A program made the position numbers and the translations under genes. A stretch of DNA of 64,000 nt, taken from the NCBI RefSeq assembly GCF_004791585.1, contig NZ_SRUU01000001.1, positions 62,001 through 126,000 on the forward strand, in the 5' to 3' direction. Below the pieces are notes generated by a model. That model had not been told where the DNA came from. It searched no databases and worked only from the letters and a program-made list of their open reading frames with translations. This document shows, piece by piece, positions 16,257 to 28,521 of the stretch. Each line of letters begins with the position of its first letter. Position 1 is the stretch's first letter. This DNA comes from Mesorhizobium sp. M1C.F.Ca.ET.210.01.1.1. GTDB taxonomy: Bacteria > Pseudomonadota > Alphaproteobacteria > Rhizobiales > Rhizobiaceae.

Positions 16257-17414
16257 ATGAGGACCGGCCTCACCTCCTCGGTGATCTTGCATGCGGTGGC
16301 GCTGGCCTTCGGCCTGTTCACGCTGTCCTCGCCGCCGGCCATGCCCGCTTCCGACGTGGAGTCGGTGGCGGTCGACATCGTGCCGATGGAAGCGATCGCG
16401 CAGACGCTGCAGGGCGACAAGAAAGCGGTCATGCATGACAAGCCGGCGCCGCTGCCGACCAAGCGGCCGGATATTGTTCCCGATGCCCAGAAGGTCGGCG
16501 AGAACAGCGTCGACACCGAGAAGCCGGTGACGGACGAAGCCAAACCGAAGCCGGTCGAAAAGACCTCCGCGCCGCCGCCGGCGCCGACGCCGACCGAAAA
16601 GCCGGCCGTCGAGGACGTGCCGAAGCCGCAGGAAAAGCCGAAGCCGGTGCCGGCGACCGAAGTGGCGCCGACGCCTGCGCCGAAGGAAGAGGTCAAGCCC
16701 GAACCGGTCAAGCAGACGGAACCGAAGCCGACACCGGCCAAGGAGCCGACACCGGCCCCGCAGCCGGACAAGACCGCCGCCATCCAGCCTAAGGAAGAGG
16801 TGAAGCCCGACGCCGTCGCCGAGGCGATCGCCAAGGAGCAGCCGACCGAAGAGGCCAAGCTTCCGGACTCCGCTCCTGCGCCGGAAGCGCGGCCGAAGCC
16901 GCAGCCCGCCCAGGCCGAGAGTGCCAAGGCGCCGGAACGCAAGGACGCGGAAAAGCCGGTCAAGGAGGCCTCCTTGAAGCCGAAGTCGGATGAGAAGCAG
17001 TTCAACGCCGACGAGATAACGGCGCTGCTCGATAAGCAGAAGCCGTCCGGCGGCGGCGCCAAGCGCTCGACGCAGCAGTCCTCGCTCGGCGGCGAGAAGG
17101 ACCAGGGCCAGAAGCTGTCGAAGTCCGAGCAGGGGGCTCTGGAGTCGCAGCTCGGCGGTTGCTGGACTTTGCCTGTCGGGTTGGAGGGTTCGGAGAACTT
17201 CGTCGTCGTGGTCCGATTCAATCTCGACACCAACGGCAAGCTCGACGGCCGCCCCTCGGTCGAGCAGTCGAGCGGCAACCGGCAGTTCGATGAAAGCGCC
17301 GTGCGCGCCGTTCAAAAATGCGATGTGGCCGGCCTGCAGGTTCCTGCCGGCAAGCAGGACATCTGGAACGACATCCGGGTCACCTTCGATCCACGGGAGA
17401 TGCTTGGCCTCTAG
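16257..17414 (+). CDS. tolA: Tol-Pal system bridging protein TolA
   Basis: A 385-residue protein with an N-terminal membrane helix (about 8-27), a very long Lys/Pro/Glu/Ala-rich central region (about 55-285) that spans the periplasm, and a C-terminal globular domain (about 290-385) with a conserved pair of cysteines (GGCWTLP and VQKCDVAG). TolA reaches from TolQR to TolB/Pal and is pulled by the proton-motive force. The central region is PEKP-like and low complexity, unlike the helical Ala-rich domain of E. coli TolA. The many prolines make it a likely EF-P client. Confidence 0.9.
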   Translation: MRTGLTSSVILHAVALAFGLFTLSSPPAMPASDVESVAVDIVPMEAIAQTLQGDKKAVMHDKPAPLPTKRPDIVPDAQKVGENSVDTEKPVTDEAKPKPVEKTSAPPPAPTPTEKPAVEDVPKPQEKPKPVPATEVAPTPAPKEEVKPEPVKQTEPKPTPAKEPTPAPQPDKTAAIQPKEEVKPDAVAEAIAKEQPTEEAKLPDSAPAPEARPKPQPAQAESAKAPERKDAEKPVKEASLKPKSDEKQFNADEITALLDKQKPSGGGAKRSTQQSSLGGEKDQGQKLSKSEQGALESQLGGCWTLPVGLEGSENFVVVVRFNLDTNGKLDGRPSVEQSSGNRQFDESAVRAVQKCDVAGLQVPAGKQDIWNDIRVTFDPREMLGL

Positions 17415-17454
17415 GTCGAGTGTCTGAACCATCAAAGAAGAGAAGCGAGAAGAC

Positions 17455-18774
17455 ATGAGATCTTTCCTCAAGCCGCTCCTGACGATTGCAGCCTTAGCGC
17501 TGGGCATGACGACCGGCGCCACCTTGCCGGCCTGGGCGCTCGTCGAGCTCAACGTCAACAAGGGCAATGTCGAGCCGCTGCCGATCGCCATTACGGATTT
17601 CCAGTCCAATGATGCGCTGGGCGCCCAGATCACCGAGATCGTCACGGCCGACCTGAAGCGGTCCGGCCTGTTCGCGCCGATCGACAAGAGCGCCTTCATC
17701 GAGAAGATATCGGGCCCGGACGCCACGCCGCGCTTCGACGACTGGAAGGTGATCAATGCCCAGGCGCTGGTCACCGGCAGCGTCGGCAAGGAGGCCGACG
17801 GCCGCATCCGCGCCCAGTACCGGCTGTGGGATACGTTTGCCGGCCAGCAGATGGCGGGCGAGCAGTTCTTCGCCAACGACGCCAACACCAGGCGCGTCGC
17901 CCATATCATCGCCGATGCGATCTATGAGCGGCTGACCGGCGAAAAGGGCTATTTCGATACCCGCGTCGTTTTCGTCGACGAATCCGGTGCCAAGAACGTG
18001 CGCAAGAAGCGGCTCGCCATCATGGACCAGGACGGCGCCAATGTGCGCTATCTGTCGGACGGCCGCTCGATCGTGCTGACGCCGCGCTTCTCGCCGAACC
18101 GGCAGGAAATCACCTACATGTCCTACGAGAGCGGGCAGCCGAAGGTCTATCTGCTGCAGATCGAGACCGGGCAGCGCGAGCTGGTCGGCAACTTTCCCGG
18201 CATGACGTTCGCGCCGCGCTTCTCGCCCGACGGCCAGAAGGTGATCATGAGCCTGCTGCGCGACGACGGCAATTCCAACATCTTCGCCATGGATCTGAGA
18301 AGCCGCTCGACGACGCGGTTGACCGATTCGGTCGCCATCGACACCTCGCCGTCCTATTCGCCGGACGGCTCGCAGATCGTCTTCACCTCCGACCGCGGCG
18401 GCGGCAGCGGACGTTCCCAGATCTACGTCATGGGCGCCGACGGTTCCAACCCGCACCGCATCTCGTTCGGCGACGGCGTCTATTCGACGCCGGTATGGTC
18501 GCCGCGCGGCGACCTCATCGCCTTCACCAAGCAGTCCGGCGGCGAGTTCCAGATCGGCGTCATGAAGACCGACGGTTCTGGCGAGCGCATCCTGTCCTCC
18601 GGCTTCCAGCAGGAAGGCCCGACCTGGGCGCCGAACGGCCGCGTGCTGATGTTCTTCCGCGACTCTGCCGGCGGGCCGAAGCTGGTCACGGTCGACCTCA
18701 CCGGCCGCAACGAACAGCCGATCCCGACGTCGAACTTCGCCTCGGACCCGGCCTGGTCGCCGCTGCTGGAGTAG
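17455..18774 (+). CDS. tolB: Tol-Pal system periplasmic beta-propeller TolB
   Basis: A 439-residue periplasmic protein with a signal peptide (cleavage near ALA at about 28). An N-terminal alpha/beta domain (about 33-170) is followed by a six-bladed propeller whose blades carry the repeated pattern (P-x-FSP-(D/N)-G-x-x-I). TolB shuttles between Pal and TolA and controls Pal mobility. Spacing from tolA is 40 bp with an AGAAGCGAGAAG ribosome-binding region. Confidence 0.96.
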   Translation: MRSFLKPLLTIAALALGMTTGATLPAWALVELNVNKGNVEPLPIAITDFQSNDALGAQITEIVTADLKRSGLFAPIDKSAFIEKISGPDATPRFDDWKVINAQALVTGSVGKEADGRIRAQYRLWDTFAGQQMAGEQFFANDANTRRVAHIIADAIYERLTGEKGYFDTRVVFVDESGAKNVRKKRLAIMDQDGANVRYLSDGRSIVLTPRFSPNRQEITYMSYESGQPKVYLLQIETGQRELVGNFPGMTFAPRFSPDGQKVIMSLLRDDGNSNIFAMDLRSRSTTRLTDSVAIDTSPSYSPDGSQIVFTSDRGGGSGRSQIYVMGADGSNPHRISFGDGVYSTPVWSPRGDLIAFTKQSGGEFQIGVMKTDGSGERILSSGFQQEGPTWAPNGRVLMFFRDSAGGPKLVTVDLTGRNEQPIPTSNFASDPAWSPLLE

Positions 18775-19007
18775 CGCCTTCTCCTTTTTGAACGACCGAG
18801 AAAGGGGCTTTTCCGGCCTCTTTTTCACAAGCCGGTCGCGTTTTGGCCGCATTTCCGCCTACGGTCCGCACGCATTGTGCGCCGGGCAAAATCGGCCGAG
18901 GACGGCGGCTCGAAACGAAAAATTAACCGTGTTTCTTGAACAGCGGTTAACCCAAACGTGGTTACTGGGTGATCAACGAAATCACTCGAATGCGAAGGAG
19001 AGGCGGC

Positions 19008-19514
19008 ATGGGCCGTATCGCAGCACTTACCAGAAATCCGGCGATGATCGCGCTGGTGGCAGCGCTTGCCATCACCGGTTGCGCCTCGAAGAAGACCCCG
19101 AACAGCGCGGCCGATCTCGGCCTGAACGGCGCTGGCGCCGCCACGCCCGGCTCCGCGCAGGACTTCACCGTCAACATCGGCGACCGCATCTTCTTCGACA
19201 CCGACTCCTCGTCGATCCGCGCTGACGCGCAGACGACGCTTGGCCGCCAGGCACAGTGGCTCAACCAGTACCGGCAGTATGCCATCGTCATCGAAGGCCA
19301 TGCCGACGAGCGCGGCACGCGCGAATACAATCTGGCGCTGGGCGCCCGCCGCGCCGCCGCCACGCGCGACTTCCTGGTCTCCAAGGGCGTCGCCGCCAAC
19401 CGCCTGAAGACCATTTCCTACGGCAAGGAACGCCCGGTGGCCGTCTGCGACGACATCTCGTGCTGGTCGCAGAACCGCCGCGCCGTTACCACGCTCTCGG
19501 GCGCCGGCTCCTGA
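19008..19514 (+). CDS. pal: Peptidoglycan-associated lipoprotein Pal
   Basis: A 168-residue outer-membrane lipoprotein. The start at 19008 is supported by AAGGAG ten bases before; the lipobox is ITGC, placing the lipidated Cys at about residue 25. The OmpA-type peptidoglycan-binding domain has the DAP-contacting segment GHADERGTREYNLALG and the RRA tail. Pal links outer membrane and cell wall, and is positioned by Tol. A 233-bp gap after tolB contains TTAAC half-sites, suggesting its own promoter. Confidence 0.96.
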   Translation: MGRIAALTRNPAMIALVAALAITGCASKKTPNSAADLGLNGAGAATPGSAQDFTVNIGDRIFFDTDSSSIRADAQTTLGRQAQWLNQYRQYAIVIEGHADERGTREYNLALGARRAAATRDFLVSKGVAANRLKTISYGKERPVAVCDDISCWSQNRRAVTTLSGAGS

Positions 19515-19555
19515 CACTCCGTCGGGCGACAAAAATACAACATCGCACAGATGAA

Positions 19556-19580
19556 AAGGTGGCCTCAGGGCCGCCTTTTT
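19556..19580 (+). terminator. Terminator between pal and cpoB
   Basis: Stem of AAGGTGGCC (19556-19564) with GGCCGCCTT (19569-19577, one G-T pair), TCAG loop and a T run to 19580. It would end the tol-pal transcript and attenuate read-through into cpoB. Confidence 0.8.
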
Positions 19581-19706
19581 CGTGTGCGACGGCTTGAAAC
19601 AAAATTTGGCCGAAGTCTCGCGTCCTGCTATGAGCGCGAGGGCGCTTCCTCCCATTCCGATTTGGAAAGGCGCATCAGGCCAACAGATTTCACGGCGAGA
19701 GATAGA

Positions 19707-20849
19707 ATGCATTTCAGAACGGTCCTGAGCGGCACGCTTGCGCTGCTGCTCGTATCAAGCATCGCAGGCGTCGCCGCCCCGGCGGACAGCGGGCAAGCCT
19801 CGGACAGCGGGTTTACCTTCCACCTGCCGACGCTCGGCATCTTCGGCGACAAGAAGAAGCCTGAGCAGGCTCAGATGGCGCAGCAGGACAGCGCCGGCAT
19901 GACCGGTGTGGAAGACCAGCTGCGCCAGATGAACGGCAAGATCGAGGAGCTCAATTTCCAGATCCTGCAAATGCAGGAGCAGATGCGCAAGCAGCAGGAA
20001 GACAACGAGTTCCGCTTCCAGCAGCTCGAAGGCGGCTCGCAGGGCGCCAAGCCGACCGGCCAGAAGAAGTCCGAGGCCGCGCCGCAGGACGGCAATACCG
20101 GCAACGGCAACACTAATGTGGGCGACTCAGGCAGCGGCGACAGCGGCACCGGCACCAGCGTTGCCGCTGCCCCGGCCACGCAGCCCCCCGCCGCCACGGG
20201 CGGGCAGGACGGCGGCGGCAAGAGCGTCGGCGACGTCATCGTCGAATCGCAGACCGGCGACCCGGGCAAGTTGATCACCGGCGCGCCGCCGAAGACCTTC
20301 GGCACCATCACGGTCGACAAGAACGGCAATGTCGTCAATGCCGAATCCGATCCGCAGGCGGGTTCGCAAGCTCCCGCCGCCACGGCAAACGCGCCTTCCG
20401 CGGAGACCGCCAGCAAGAGCGGAAAGAAGTCCGGCGGCACGGTCATGGCTTCACTGCCCTCGACCAACGATCCGGACGAGCTCTACCGCAACTCCTACCA
20501 GTTCATCCTGTCGGGCGACTATCCCACCGCCGAGCAGGGTTTCCGCGACCATATCTCCCGCTTCCCCAAGGACGCCAAGGCGCCGGATGCGCATTACTGG
20601 CTTGGCGAATCCCTGCTTGGCCAGCAGAAATACCGCGATGCCGCGGAAGTCTTCCTGGCGGCAAGCAAGGAATATCCGAAGGCCAAGAAGGCGCCCGACA
20701 TGTTGCTGAAGCTCGGCGTGTCGCTGGTCGGCCTCAAGCAGAACGACGTGGCCTGCGCCACCTTCAACGAGATCGGCAAGCGCTATCCAGATGTTTCCGG
20801 CACGCTCAAGGAGCGCATCAAGCAGGAAAAGGCCCTGGCATCGTGCTAG
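19707..20849 (+). CDS. cpoB: Tol-Pal coordinator CpoB (YbgF)
   Basis: A 380-residue periplasmic protein with a signal peptide (about 1-25), then a trimerising coiled coil at about 70-115 (EDQLRQMNGKIEELNF, QMQEQMRKQQ), a long Ser/Gly/Ala-rich linker (about 118-245) and C-terminal TPR repeats (about 255-375, with DELYRNSYQFILSGDYPTAE). CpoB coordinates Tol with the PBP1B synthase during division. ATG at 19707 gives the signal peptide. The linker is markedly longer than in E. coli CpoB. Confidence 0.9.
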   Translation: MHFRTVLSGTLALLLVSSIAGVAAPADSGQASDSGFTFHLPTLGIFGDKKKPEQAQMAQQDSAGMTGVEDQLRQMNGKIEELNFQILQMQEQMRKQQEDNEFRFQQLEGGSQGAKPTGQKKSEAAPQDGNTGNGNTNVGDSGSGDSGTGTSVAAAPATQPPAATGGQDGGGKSVGDVIVESQTGDPGKLITGAPPKTFGTITVDKNGNVVNAESDPQAGSQAPAATANAPSAETASKSGKKSGGTVMASLPSTNDPDELYRNSYQFILSGDYPTAEQGFRDHISRFPKDAKAPDAHYWLGESLLGQQKYRDAAEVFLAASKEYPKAKKAPDMLLKLGVSLVGLKQNDVACATFNEIGKRYPDVSGTLKERIKQEKALASC

Positions 20850-20900
20850 CCTGCATGCCGTTGTCCCCCGACCGGGACCAACTCTGGACGACATGCACTG

Positions 20901-22298
20901 ATGCTCGACACCGAGCCTGATCTTTCGGACCGTCTTTTTTCAGACTACGACTTTTCCAACGGCGCCGTAGCAGCCGTGTCCGGCGGCAGTGACTCGACCG
21001 CCCTTCTCTTCCTCCTCAAACACTACCTCGACCGAATCCTGCCGGCGGCACGGCTGCTTGCAGTGACGATCGACCATGATCTCAGACCAGGATCGGCGGC
21101 TGAAGCGCAAGCCGTGGCCCGGCTCTGCGCCGAGAACGGCATCGCGCATCGCACGCTCGTCTGGTCCGGCCCCAAGCCGTCGACCGGCGTGCCCGCCGCC
21201 GCGCGCGAGGCGCGCTACCGACTGCTGGCCGAGGCGGCCGAAGCGCAGGGCATCCGCCTGGTCCTGACCGGCCACACCGCCGACGACCAGGCGGAGACGG
21301 TGCTGATGCGGCAAGCCCGCAATGAAGAGGCACGCGTCGAAGGGGCTAGCGACGAGGGGGCGCGCGGCTTGGCCGGCATGGCGCCCGCCACGCTCCACGA
21401 CTGGCGCACATGGATCGGCCGACCGCTGCTCGGCACGCGGCGCGCGGCATTGCGCGACATGCTGAAGCGCCGCGGCATCGGCTGGATCGAGGATCCGACC
21501 AATGTCGACCAGCGTTTCGAGCGCCCGCGCCTGCGCATCACGCTAGCGGGCGGCGACGGCGAGGCGCGCTTCGCGCAGGCGATCGCCAAGGCTGGGCAGG
21601 CGGCCGCCGAACGCGAGGAGCTCGGCCGCCGCGCGGCCGCGCTGATCGGAACCTTCGCCAGCCGGCCGGCTTCAGGGCTCATCCGCCTCGATCGCGATTT
21701 CGCCACTGGCGAAGACCACGAAACGGCCGTCTATGCGCTGCGCATCCTGCTCGCCACGATCGGCGGCGTCCCGTTCCTCGTCGACGAGGCGCGCTGCCGG
21801 GCGCTGTACCGGCGCCTGCGCTCCGGGATGCTTTGCGCCACATTGTCGCGGACCGTGGTCGATGCGCGCCGGACCGGCATCTTCCTTTATCGCGAGGCGC
21901 GCAATCTGCCCGCCGTTCCTGCAGAGAACCAGGCCCTTTGGGACGGTCGGCGCAAGATCACATTGAGCGACAGATCGGGCGGGTTGGTGATCGCGCCGGC
22001 GGGGTTCGCCGCGGCCAAACGATTTGCCCAGGAAAGTGACGTCCCGGCAAGCGTGCTGCGCAGGGCGCTGGCCGCCGAACCTGCGCTGTGGCGCGGCGGC
22101 GAACGCCTTGATTTTGCTGATGGCGGCACCGCGCCGCCGCCGATGGCGACTGTGGCGGTGGTGTCGCCTTTCGCCCGCTTCCTGCCGTCCTTCGATCTCG
22201 AGCCAGCGGCGGCCGTCGCCGCGCTGATCGGCGCGCCGCCGCTGCCGCCATTGCCTTTTCGCGGCCATGATCGCGACGGAGCATGGGCGAAAGCTTAA
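20901..22298 (+). CDS. tilS: tRNA(Ile)-lysidine synthetase
   Basis: A 465-residue N-type ATP pyrophosphatase that makes lysidine at C34 of the CAU-anticodon tRNA-Ile. The PP-loop is SGGSDST at residues 27-33, with VTIDHDLR and LTGHTADDQAETVLMR following the expected order. The C-terminal part is more divergent, as is typical of rhizobial TilS. It follows cpoB by 51 bp and precedes ftsH by 107 bp. Confidence 0.93.
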   Translation: MLDTEPDLSDRLFSDYDFSNGAVAAVSGGSDSTALLFLLKHYLDRILPAARLLAVTIDHDLRPGSAAEAQAVARLCAENGIAHRTLVWSGPKPSTGVPAAAREARYRLLAEAAEAQGIRLVLTGHTADDQAETVLMRQARNEEARVEGASDEGARGLAGMAPATLHDWRTWIGRPLLGTRRAALRDMLKRRGIGWIEDPTNVDQRFERPRLRITLAGGDGEARFAQAIAKAGQAAAEREELGRRAAALIGTFASRPASGLIRLDRDFATGEDHETAVYALRILLATIGGVPFLVDEARCRALYRRLRSGMLCATLSRTVVDARRTGIFLYREARNLPAVPAENQALWDGRRKITLSDRSGGLVIAPAGFAAAKRFAQESDVPASVLRRALAAEPALWRGGERLDFADGGTAPPPMATVAVVSPFARFLPSFDLEPAAAVAALIGAPPLPPLPFRGHDRDGAWAKA

Positions 22299-22405
22299 CC
22301 GAGGAGTGCTGTTATGCTTGGCAAGGACAGGCGCTCTCCCTATGTTAGGCACCAAAGCTTCCATCACCATCGTGGGTCCGCACGCGGACGCCAACAGGAC
22401 AATAG

Positions 22406-24340
<1,935 letters not shown>

Positions 24341-24361
24341 GTCTTACGCCTGATTTGATTA

Positions 24362-24395
24362 GAAAACGCCGCGGATCAAACCGCGGCGTTTTCCT
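24362..24395 (+). terminator. Terminator after ftsH
   Basis: Stem of GAAAACGCCGCGG (24362-24374) with CCGCGGCGTTTTC (24381-24393), ATCAAA loop, followed by CTTTT. A long perfect stem, so probably bidirectional. Confidence 0.9.
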
Positions 24396-24585
24396 TTTGG
24401 GGCGGGAGCGACCTAGCGCTTTATGGCGTTCGCGATTGGCGAAAGCCGGCGTGACGTCCAAATTCCCCCATCGTGTCGGTCTTGGTTCCTCACACTGAAG
24501 GCGAGAGAGGGCGCTTTGCAGGCGGGGTTCTCGCGCTCCCCTACTTCCGTGAGGCGAAGCAACCGTCGCCTTTGCAAGCGTGGAG

Positions 24586-24644
24586 CTCCTTCGCGCCCCC
24601 TCTGTCCTGCCGGACATCTCCCCCACAAAGGGGGAGATTGGCAG
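24586..24644. repeat. Mosaic intergenic repeat, copy A
   Basis: This 59-bp stretch is nearly identical to the reverse complement of 42356-42415. Shared landmarks are CTCCTTCGCGCCCC, CTGTCCTGCCGGACATCTCC and a short hairpin CCCCCAC/GGGGGAGAT. Flanking sequence from about 24490 has similar repeat-like composition. It looks like a rhizobial intergenic mosaic element, non-coding, lying between ftsH and the cysteine-repeat gene. Confidence 0.8.
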
Positions 24645-24660
24645 CTGAGGCCAAACAAAA

Positions 24661-24696
24661 AGCCCGCGCATCTTGCAATGCGCGGGCTCTTTTTTG
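24661..24696. terminator. Bidirectional terminator between the repeat and the Cys-repeat gene
   Basis: Stem AGCCCGCGCAT (24661-24671) with ATGCGCGGGCT (24678-24688), flanked by A5 on the left and T7 on the right, so it can terminate in either direction. It serves the minus-strand gene ending at 24711. Confidence 0.88.
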
Positions 24697-24710
24697 ACTG
24701 GCCTAGGAGA

Positions 24711-25568
24711 TCAGCTCTTCAGCTTGGCATTGCAGAGGCTGTAGAAGCCGCCGCCCTTCTGGATCCACTTCAGGCCGTTCAGCGTGTTGGCGTCCTTGTT
24801 GGCATAGTACTGCTCGAGGCAGGTATGCATGCGGCCCTTGGCCGGGGTCTCGGTGGCGAACTTTGGCGAGATGGCGGTCGGGAAGGTCACGCCCTTCGGC
24901 GCGGCTGCGGTCGGCTTCGCCGGTTCCTTGGTGAATGTCGCCTCGGTCGGAGCCGGCGCGGTGTCGTCGTCGGCAGCGCCGGCGCCGCATTCGGCCTTGC
25001 GGAAGTCGTTCCACTTCATGCCGTTGAGCTTGTTGGCGGTCTTGGCTGCCTGATACTTGGTGCTGCATTCAGCCATGCTCAGGCCCTTGCCGCCTTCAGT
25101 CGCCGTCGTCGTGGTCGCGGTCTTGGTCGCCTTGGCAGGCTTCGTGTCGGTCGCTGCCGCGGTGGCGCCGGCCGCGCATTCGGTCTTGCGGAAGTCGTTC
25201 CACTTCATGCCGTTCAGGGTGCCGGCGGCCTTCGCGGCCTGGTACTTGGCGCTGCACTCCTTGGCGGTCAGGCCCTTGGCCGAGCTGTCGGCGGTTGCCG
25301 CGGCGGTCATCTCCTTGGCCTTCTTGGCCGGCTTGGTTTCGGCTGCCTTGGTGTCCGTCGCCGCCTTGGTGTCGGTCGCGGCGGAGGCATCGCTGCCGCA
25401 CTGCGCCTTGCGGAACTGGTTCCAGGTCTGGCCAGCGAGCGTCCCGGCGTCCTTGGCCGCGTTGTACTTGGTGCTGCACTCGGCCATGGTCAGCGCGTTG
25501 GCCGGCGCCGCCAGGAACAAGGTTGCGACGGCGATGCCCGTCAACGTTGCAAGTCTATGAATAAGCAT
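24711..25568 (-). CDS. Secreted protein with four paired-cysteine repeats, function unknown
   Basis: A 285-residue protein not recognised as a named family. A signal peptide (about 1-26) precedes four homologous modules: C31-C57, C105-C131, C168-C194 (each Cys pair exactly 26 residues apart) and a diverged C250-C279. The module pattern is C-x3-Y-x-A-x-K-x4-L-x-G-x2-W-x2-F-R-K-x2-C, with LNGMKWNDFRK in two of them. Linkers are Ala/Thr/Lys-rich and low complexity. Each module probably forms one disulphide in the periplasm. Ribosome-binding site GGGAGAAA precedes ATG 25568. Roles such as envelope stress or binding a cell-wall polymer are guesses; no enzyme motif is visible. Confidence 0.7.
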   Translation of the reverse strand: MLIHRLATLTGIAVATLFLAAPANALTMAECSTKYNAAKDAGTLAGQTWNQFRKAQCGSDASAATDTKAATDTKAAETKPAKKAKEMTAAATADSSAKGLTAKECSAKYQAAKAAGTLNGMKWNDFRKTECAAGATAAATDTKPAKATKTATTTTATEGGKGLSMAECSTKYQAAKTANKLNGMKWNDFRKAECGAGAADDDTAPAPTEATFTKEPAKPTAAAPKGVTFPTAISPKFATETPAKGRMHTCLEQYYANKDANTLNGLKWIQKGGGFYSLCNAKLKS

Positions 25569-25937
25569 GGCGTTTTCTCCCTTGCTGCCGCCAAGTGGTG
25601 TCCCTATACCGAATCAATAGCTCTCAACTTCAGACTGCGCCAGATGGTTCCAGCGCGGATATCGTCACAAAGTGTGTTCCTCCCGATAAGGTGATGAATT
25701 GCTTGCGAACCGGTCGCGCAAAACAAAGTCTGACGGGCGGCTCTGCGCAGAAAAGCTCGCCTCGGTTGGTATATTGCCGCTACAGAGAGAGGTCGTGATA
25801 GGCTGTCGAATCACTTGAACCGCCCGCGACAATGATTTTCTAAGGAATGGTAATATATAATCACGAAATGTGATGATCGGGTGCGGCCCAATTGTGGCAT
25901 TACGTGCGGTTGAAAACCGACGGGGACTTTGGCAGGC
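25569..25937. other. 369-bp divergent intergenic region upstream of glmM
   Basis: It separates the Cys-repeat gene (leftward) from glmM (rightward) and must contain both promoters. The right half turns AT-rich (TGGTAATATATAATC near 25848-25862), a plausible glmM promoter zone. No gene, terminator or clear operator was seen. Confidence 0.5.
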
Positions 25938-27290
<1,353 letters not shown>

Positions 27291-27325
27291 CGAAGGCCGG
27301 AGCCAAAGCCCGTCGCGCTTGTGGA

Positions 27326-27349
27326 AGCCCGCCGCCCGGCGGGCTTTTT
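27326..27349 (+). terminator. Terminator after glmM
   Basis: Stem AGCCCGCC (27326-27333) with GGCGGGCT (27338-27345), GCCC loop, T5 tail. Confidence 0.88.
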
Positions 27350-27419
27350 CGTGCGCCCTTGCCAGCCTGACAACGGCATACCCTCTAAAATTGCAGAGAT
27401 TCGTGGTTAATCGGTAGGG

Positions 27420-27435
27420 TTAAACGGCTTTTAAC
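27420..27435 (+). promoter_or_regulatory. CtrA-like site upstream of the first OMP gene
   Basis: TTAA-N7-TTAAC (27420-27423 and 27431-27434), with a further TTAA at 27407-27410. It lies about 75 bp before the start of the outer-membrane protein gene. Motif evidence only. Confidence 0.55.
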
Positions 27436-27508
27436 CTTTGCAATTCATTATCCATGCCGAGGTTCAACTTCGGGCGGTGTCGTCCCGAGGCTTCTTAGGG
27501 GTGACAGC

Positions 27509-28321
27509 ATGTTCAATACAGCAAAAATGGCATTGTTTGCCGCGCTGTTCGCGGGCTTGGCAGGACCGGCTTTCGCAGCGGATATCGCGGAACCGCCACC
27601 GGTTGAGGAAGCTCCGCCGCCGGTCGTCGAGGCGCAGCCGGTCGATGTCGGCGGCTGGTATATCCGCGGCGACATCGACTATCACTGGTCGAATTTGGGC
27701 AGCATCGACTACATCACCTACGGCCCGCCGCCCGGCACCAACGATTTCGATTTCGGCGATCTGAAGGGCGGGTTCTCGCTCGGCGGCGGCGTCGGCTACA
27801 AGATCAATGATTACTTCCGCACCGATCTGACTGCCGACTACTGGTTCAAGTCAGACTTCAACGGCCAGACCTCGGATCTCGTCACAACGTCGACCGAGGT
27901 CTCGAGGATGAGCGCCTTGCTGCTGCTGGCCAATGCTTATGTGGATATCGGCACGTGGCACGGGATCACGCCTTATATCGGCGCCGGTATCGGCGGCGCG
28001 CGCATCAAGTGGGACACTGTCCGCGATCCGAACACCACCGAGACCAACCCCGGGTCGACCAACTGGCGCTTTGCCTACGCACTCATGGCCGGCGCTTCCT
28101 ACTGCCTCACAGACAAGGTCATCCTCGATGCAGGCTACCGCTTCAGCCACATCCAGGGCGGCCGCATGTTCGAGTTTGATACGACCAGCTCGGGTCCGGG
28201 CTTCGACCACGGTATCAGCACGCACGAGGTGCGCGGCGGTCTGCGCTATCAGTTTGGCGGCAATAATGGCTGCGCAGCGCCTGTGGTTGCCTATCAACCG
28301 GAGCCGATCTACACCAAGTAG
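27509..28321 (+). CDS. Outer-membrane beta-barrel protein (Omp25/RopB-like)
   Basis: A 270-residue protein: signal peptide (cleavage after AFA at about 24), a Pro/Glu-rich spacer (about 26-45) and an eight-stranded OmpA-like/Omp25 beta barrel starting GGWYIRGDIDYHW. Strand features include GYKINDYFRTDLTADYWF, ITPYIGAGIGGARIKW and a C-terminal HEVRGGLRYQF motif, after which there is a 20-residue extension. Such porin-like proteins (RopB, Omp25/31) are abundant in the rhizobial and Brucella outer membrane and affect envelope stability. It is a paralogue of the next gene. Confidence 0.85.
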   Translation: MFNTAKMALFAALFAGLAGPAFAADIAEPPPVEEAPPPVVEAQPVDVGGWYIRGDIDYHWSNLGSIDYITYGPPPGTNDFDFGDLKGGFSLGGGVGYKINDYFRTDLTADYWFKSDFNGQTSDLVTTSTEVSRMSALLLLANAYVDIGTWHGITPYIGAGIGGARIKWDTVRDPNTTETNPGSTNWRFAYALMAGASYCLTDKVILDAGYRFSHIQGGRMFEFDTTSSGPGFDHGISTHEVRGGLRYQFGGNNGCAAPVVAYQPEPIYTK

Positions 28322-28348
28322 TCTCTTCCGCGTCCTGAAATTTGCGAG

Positions 28349-28379
28349 CCGCCCGGCGCCCGCCGGGCGGTTTCGTTTT
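28349..28379 (+). terminator. Terminator after the first OMP gene
   Basis: Stem CCGCCCGGC (28349-28357) with GCCGGGCGG (28362-28370), GCCC loop, then TTTCGTTTTT. Confidence 0.88.
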
Positions 28380-28431
28380 TGCGCGGTTGGTAAAATTGCA
28401 TCGAAATCAATCCGGTAACCGCCTGTTATCC

Positions 28432-28448
28432 TTAACCGGCACTTAACC
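28432..28448 (+). promoter_or_regulatory. CtrA-like site upstream of the second OMP gene
   Basis: TTAA-N7-TTAACC (28432-28435 and 28443-28446), with another TTAA at 28456-28459. It lies about 75 bp before the second OMP start, matching the first OMP's arrangement. Confidence 0.55.
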
Positions 28449-28521
28449 ACTATGGTTAACAATGGCTCCTTGAAACGGCGCTCGCGTTCGCGGCGGGCGC
28501 CAATTTCAGGAGCCGGGGACC

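Noticed and set aside
15674..17909. Overlapping long minus-strand frames across tolA and tolR
   Set aside because: They are shadows of the low-complexity TolA repeat region; the sense strand has TolR and TolA in the expected order.
18922..18960. CtrA full site before pal
   Set aside because: TTAA half-sites are present but the N7 spacing between two TTAA units is not; only half-sites remain.
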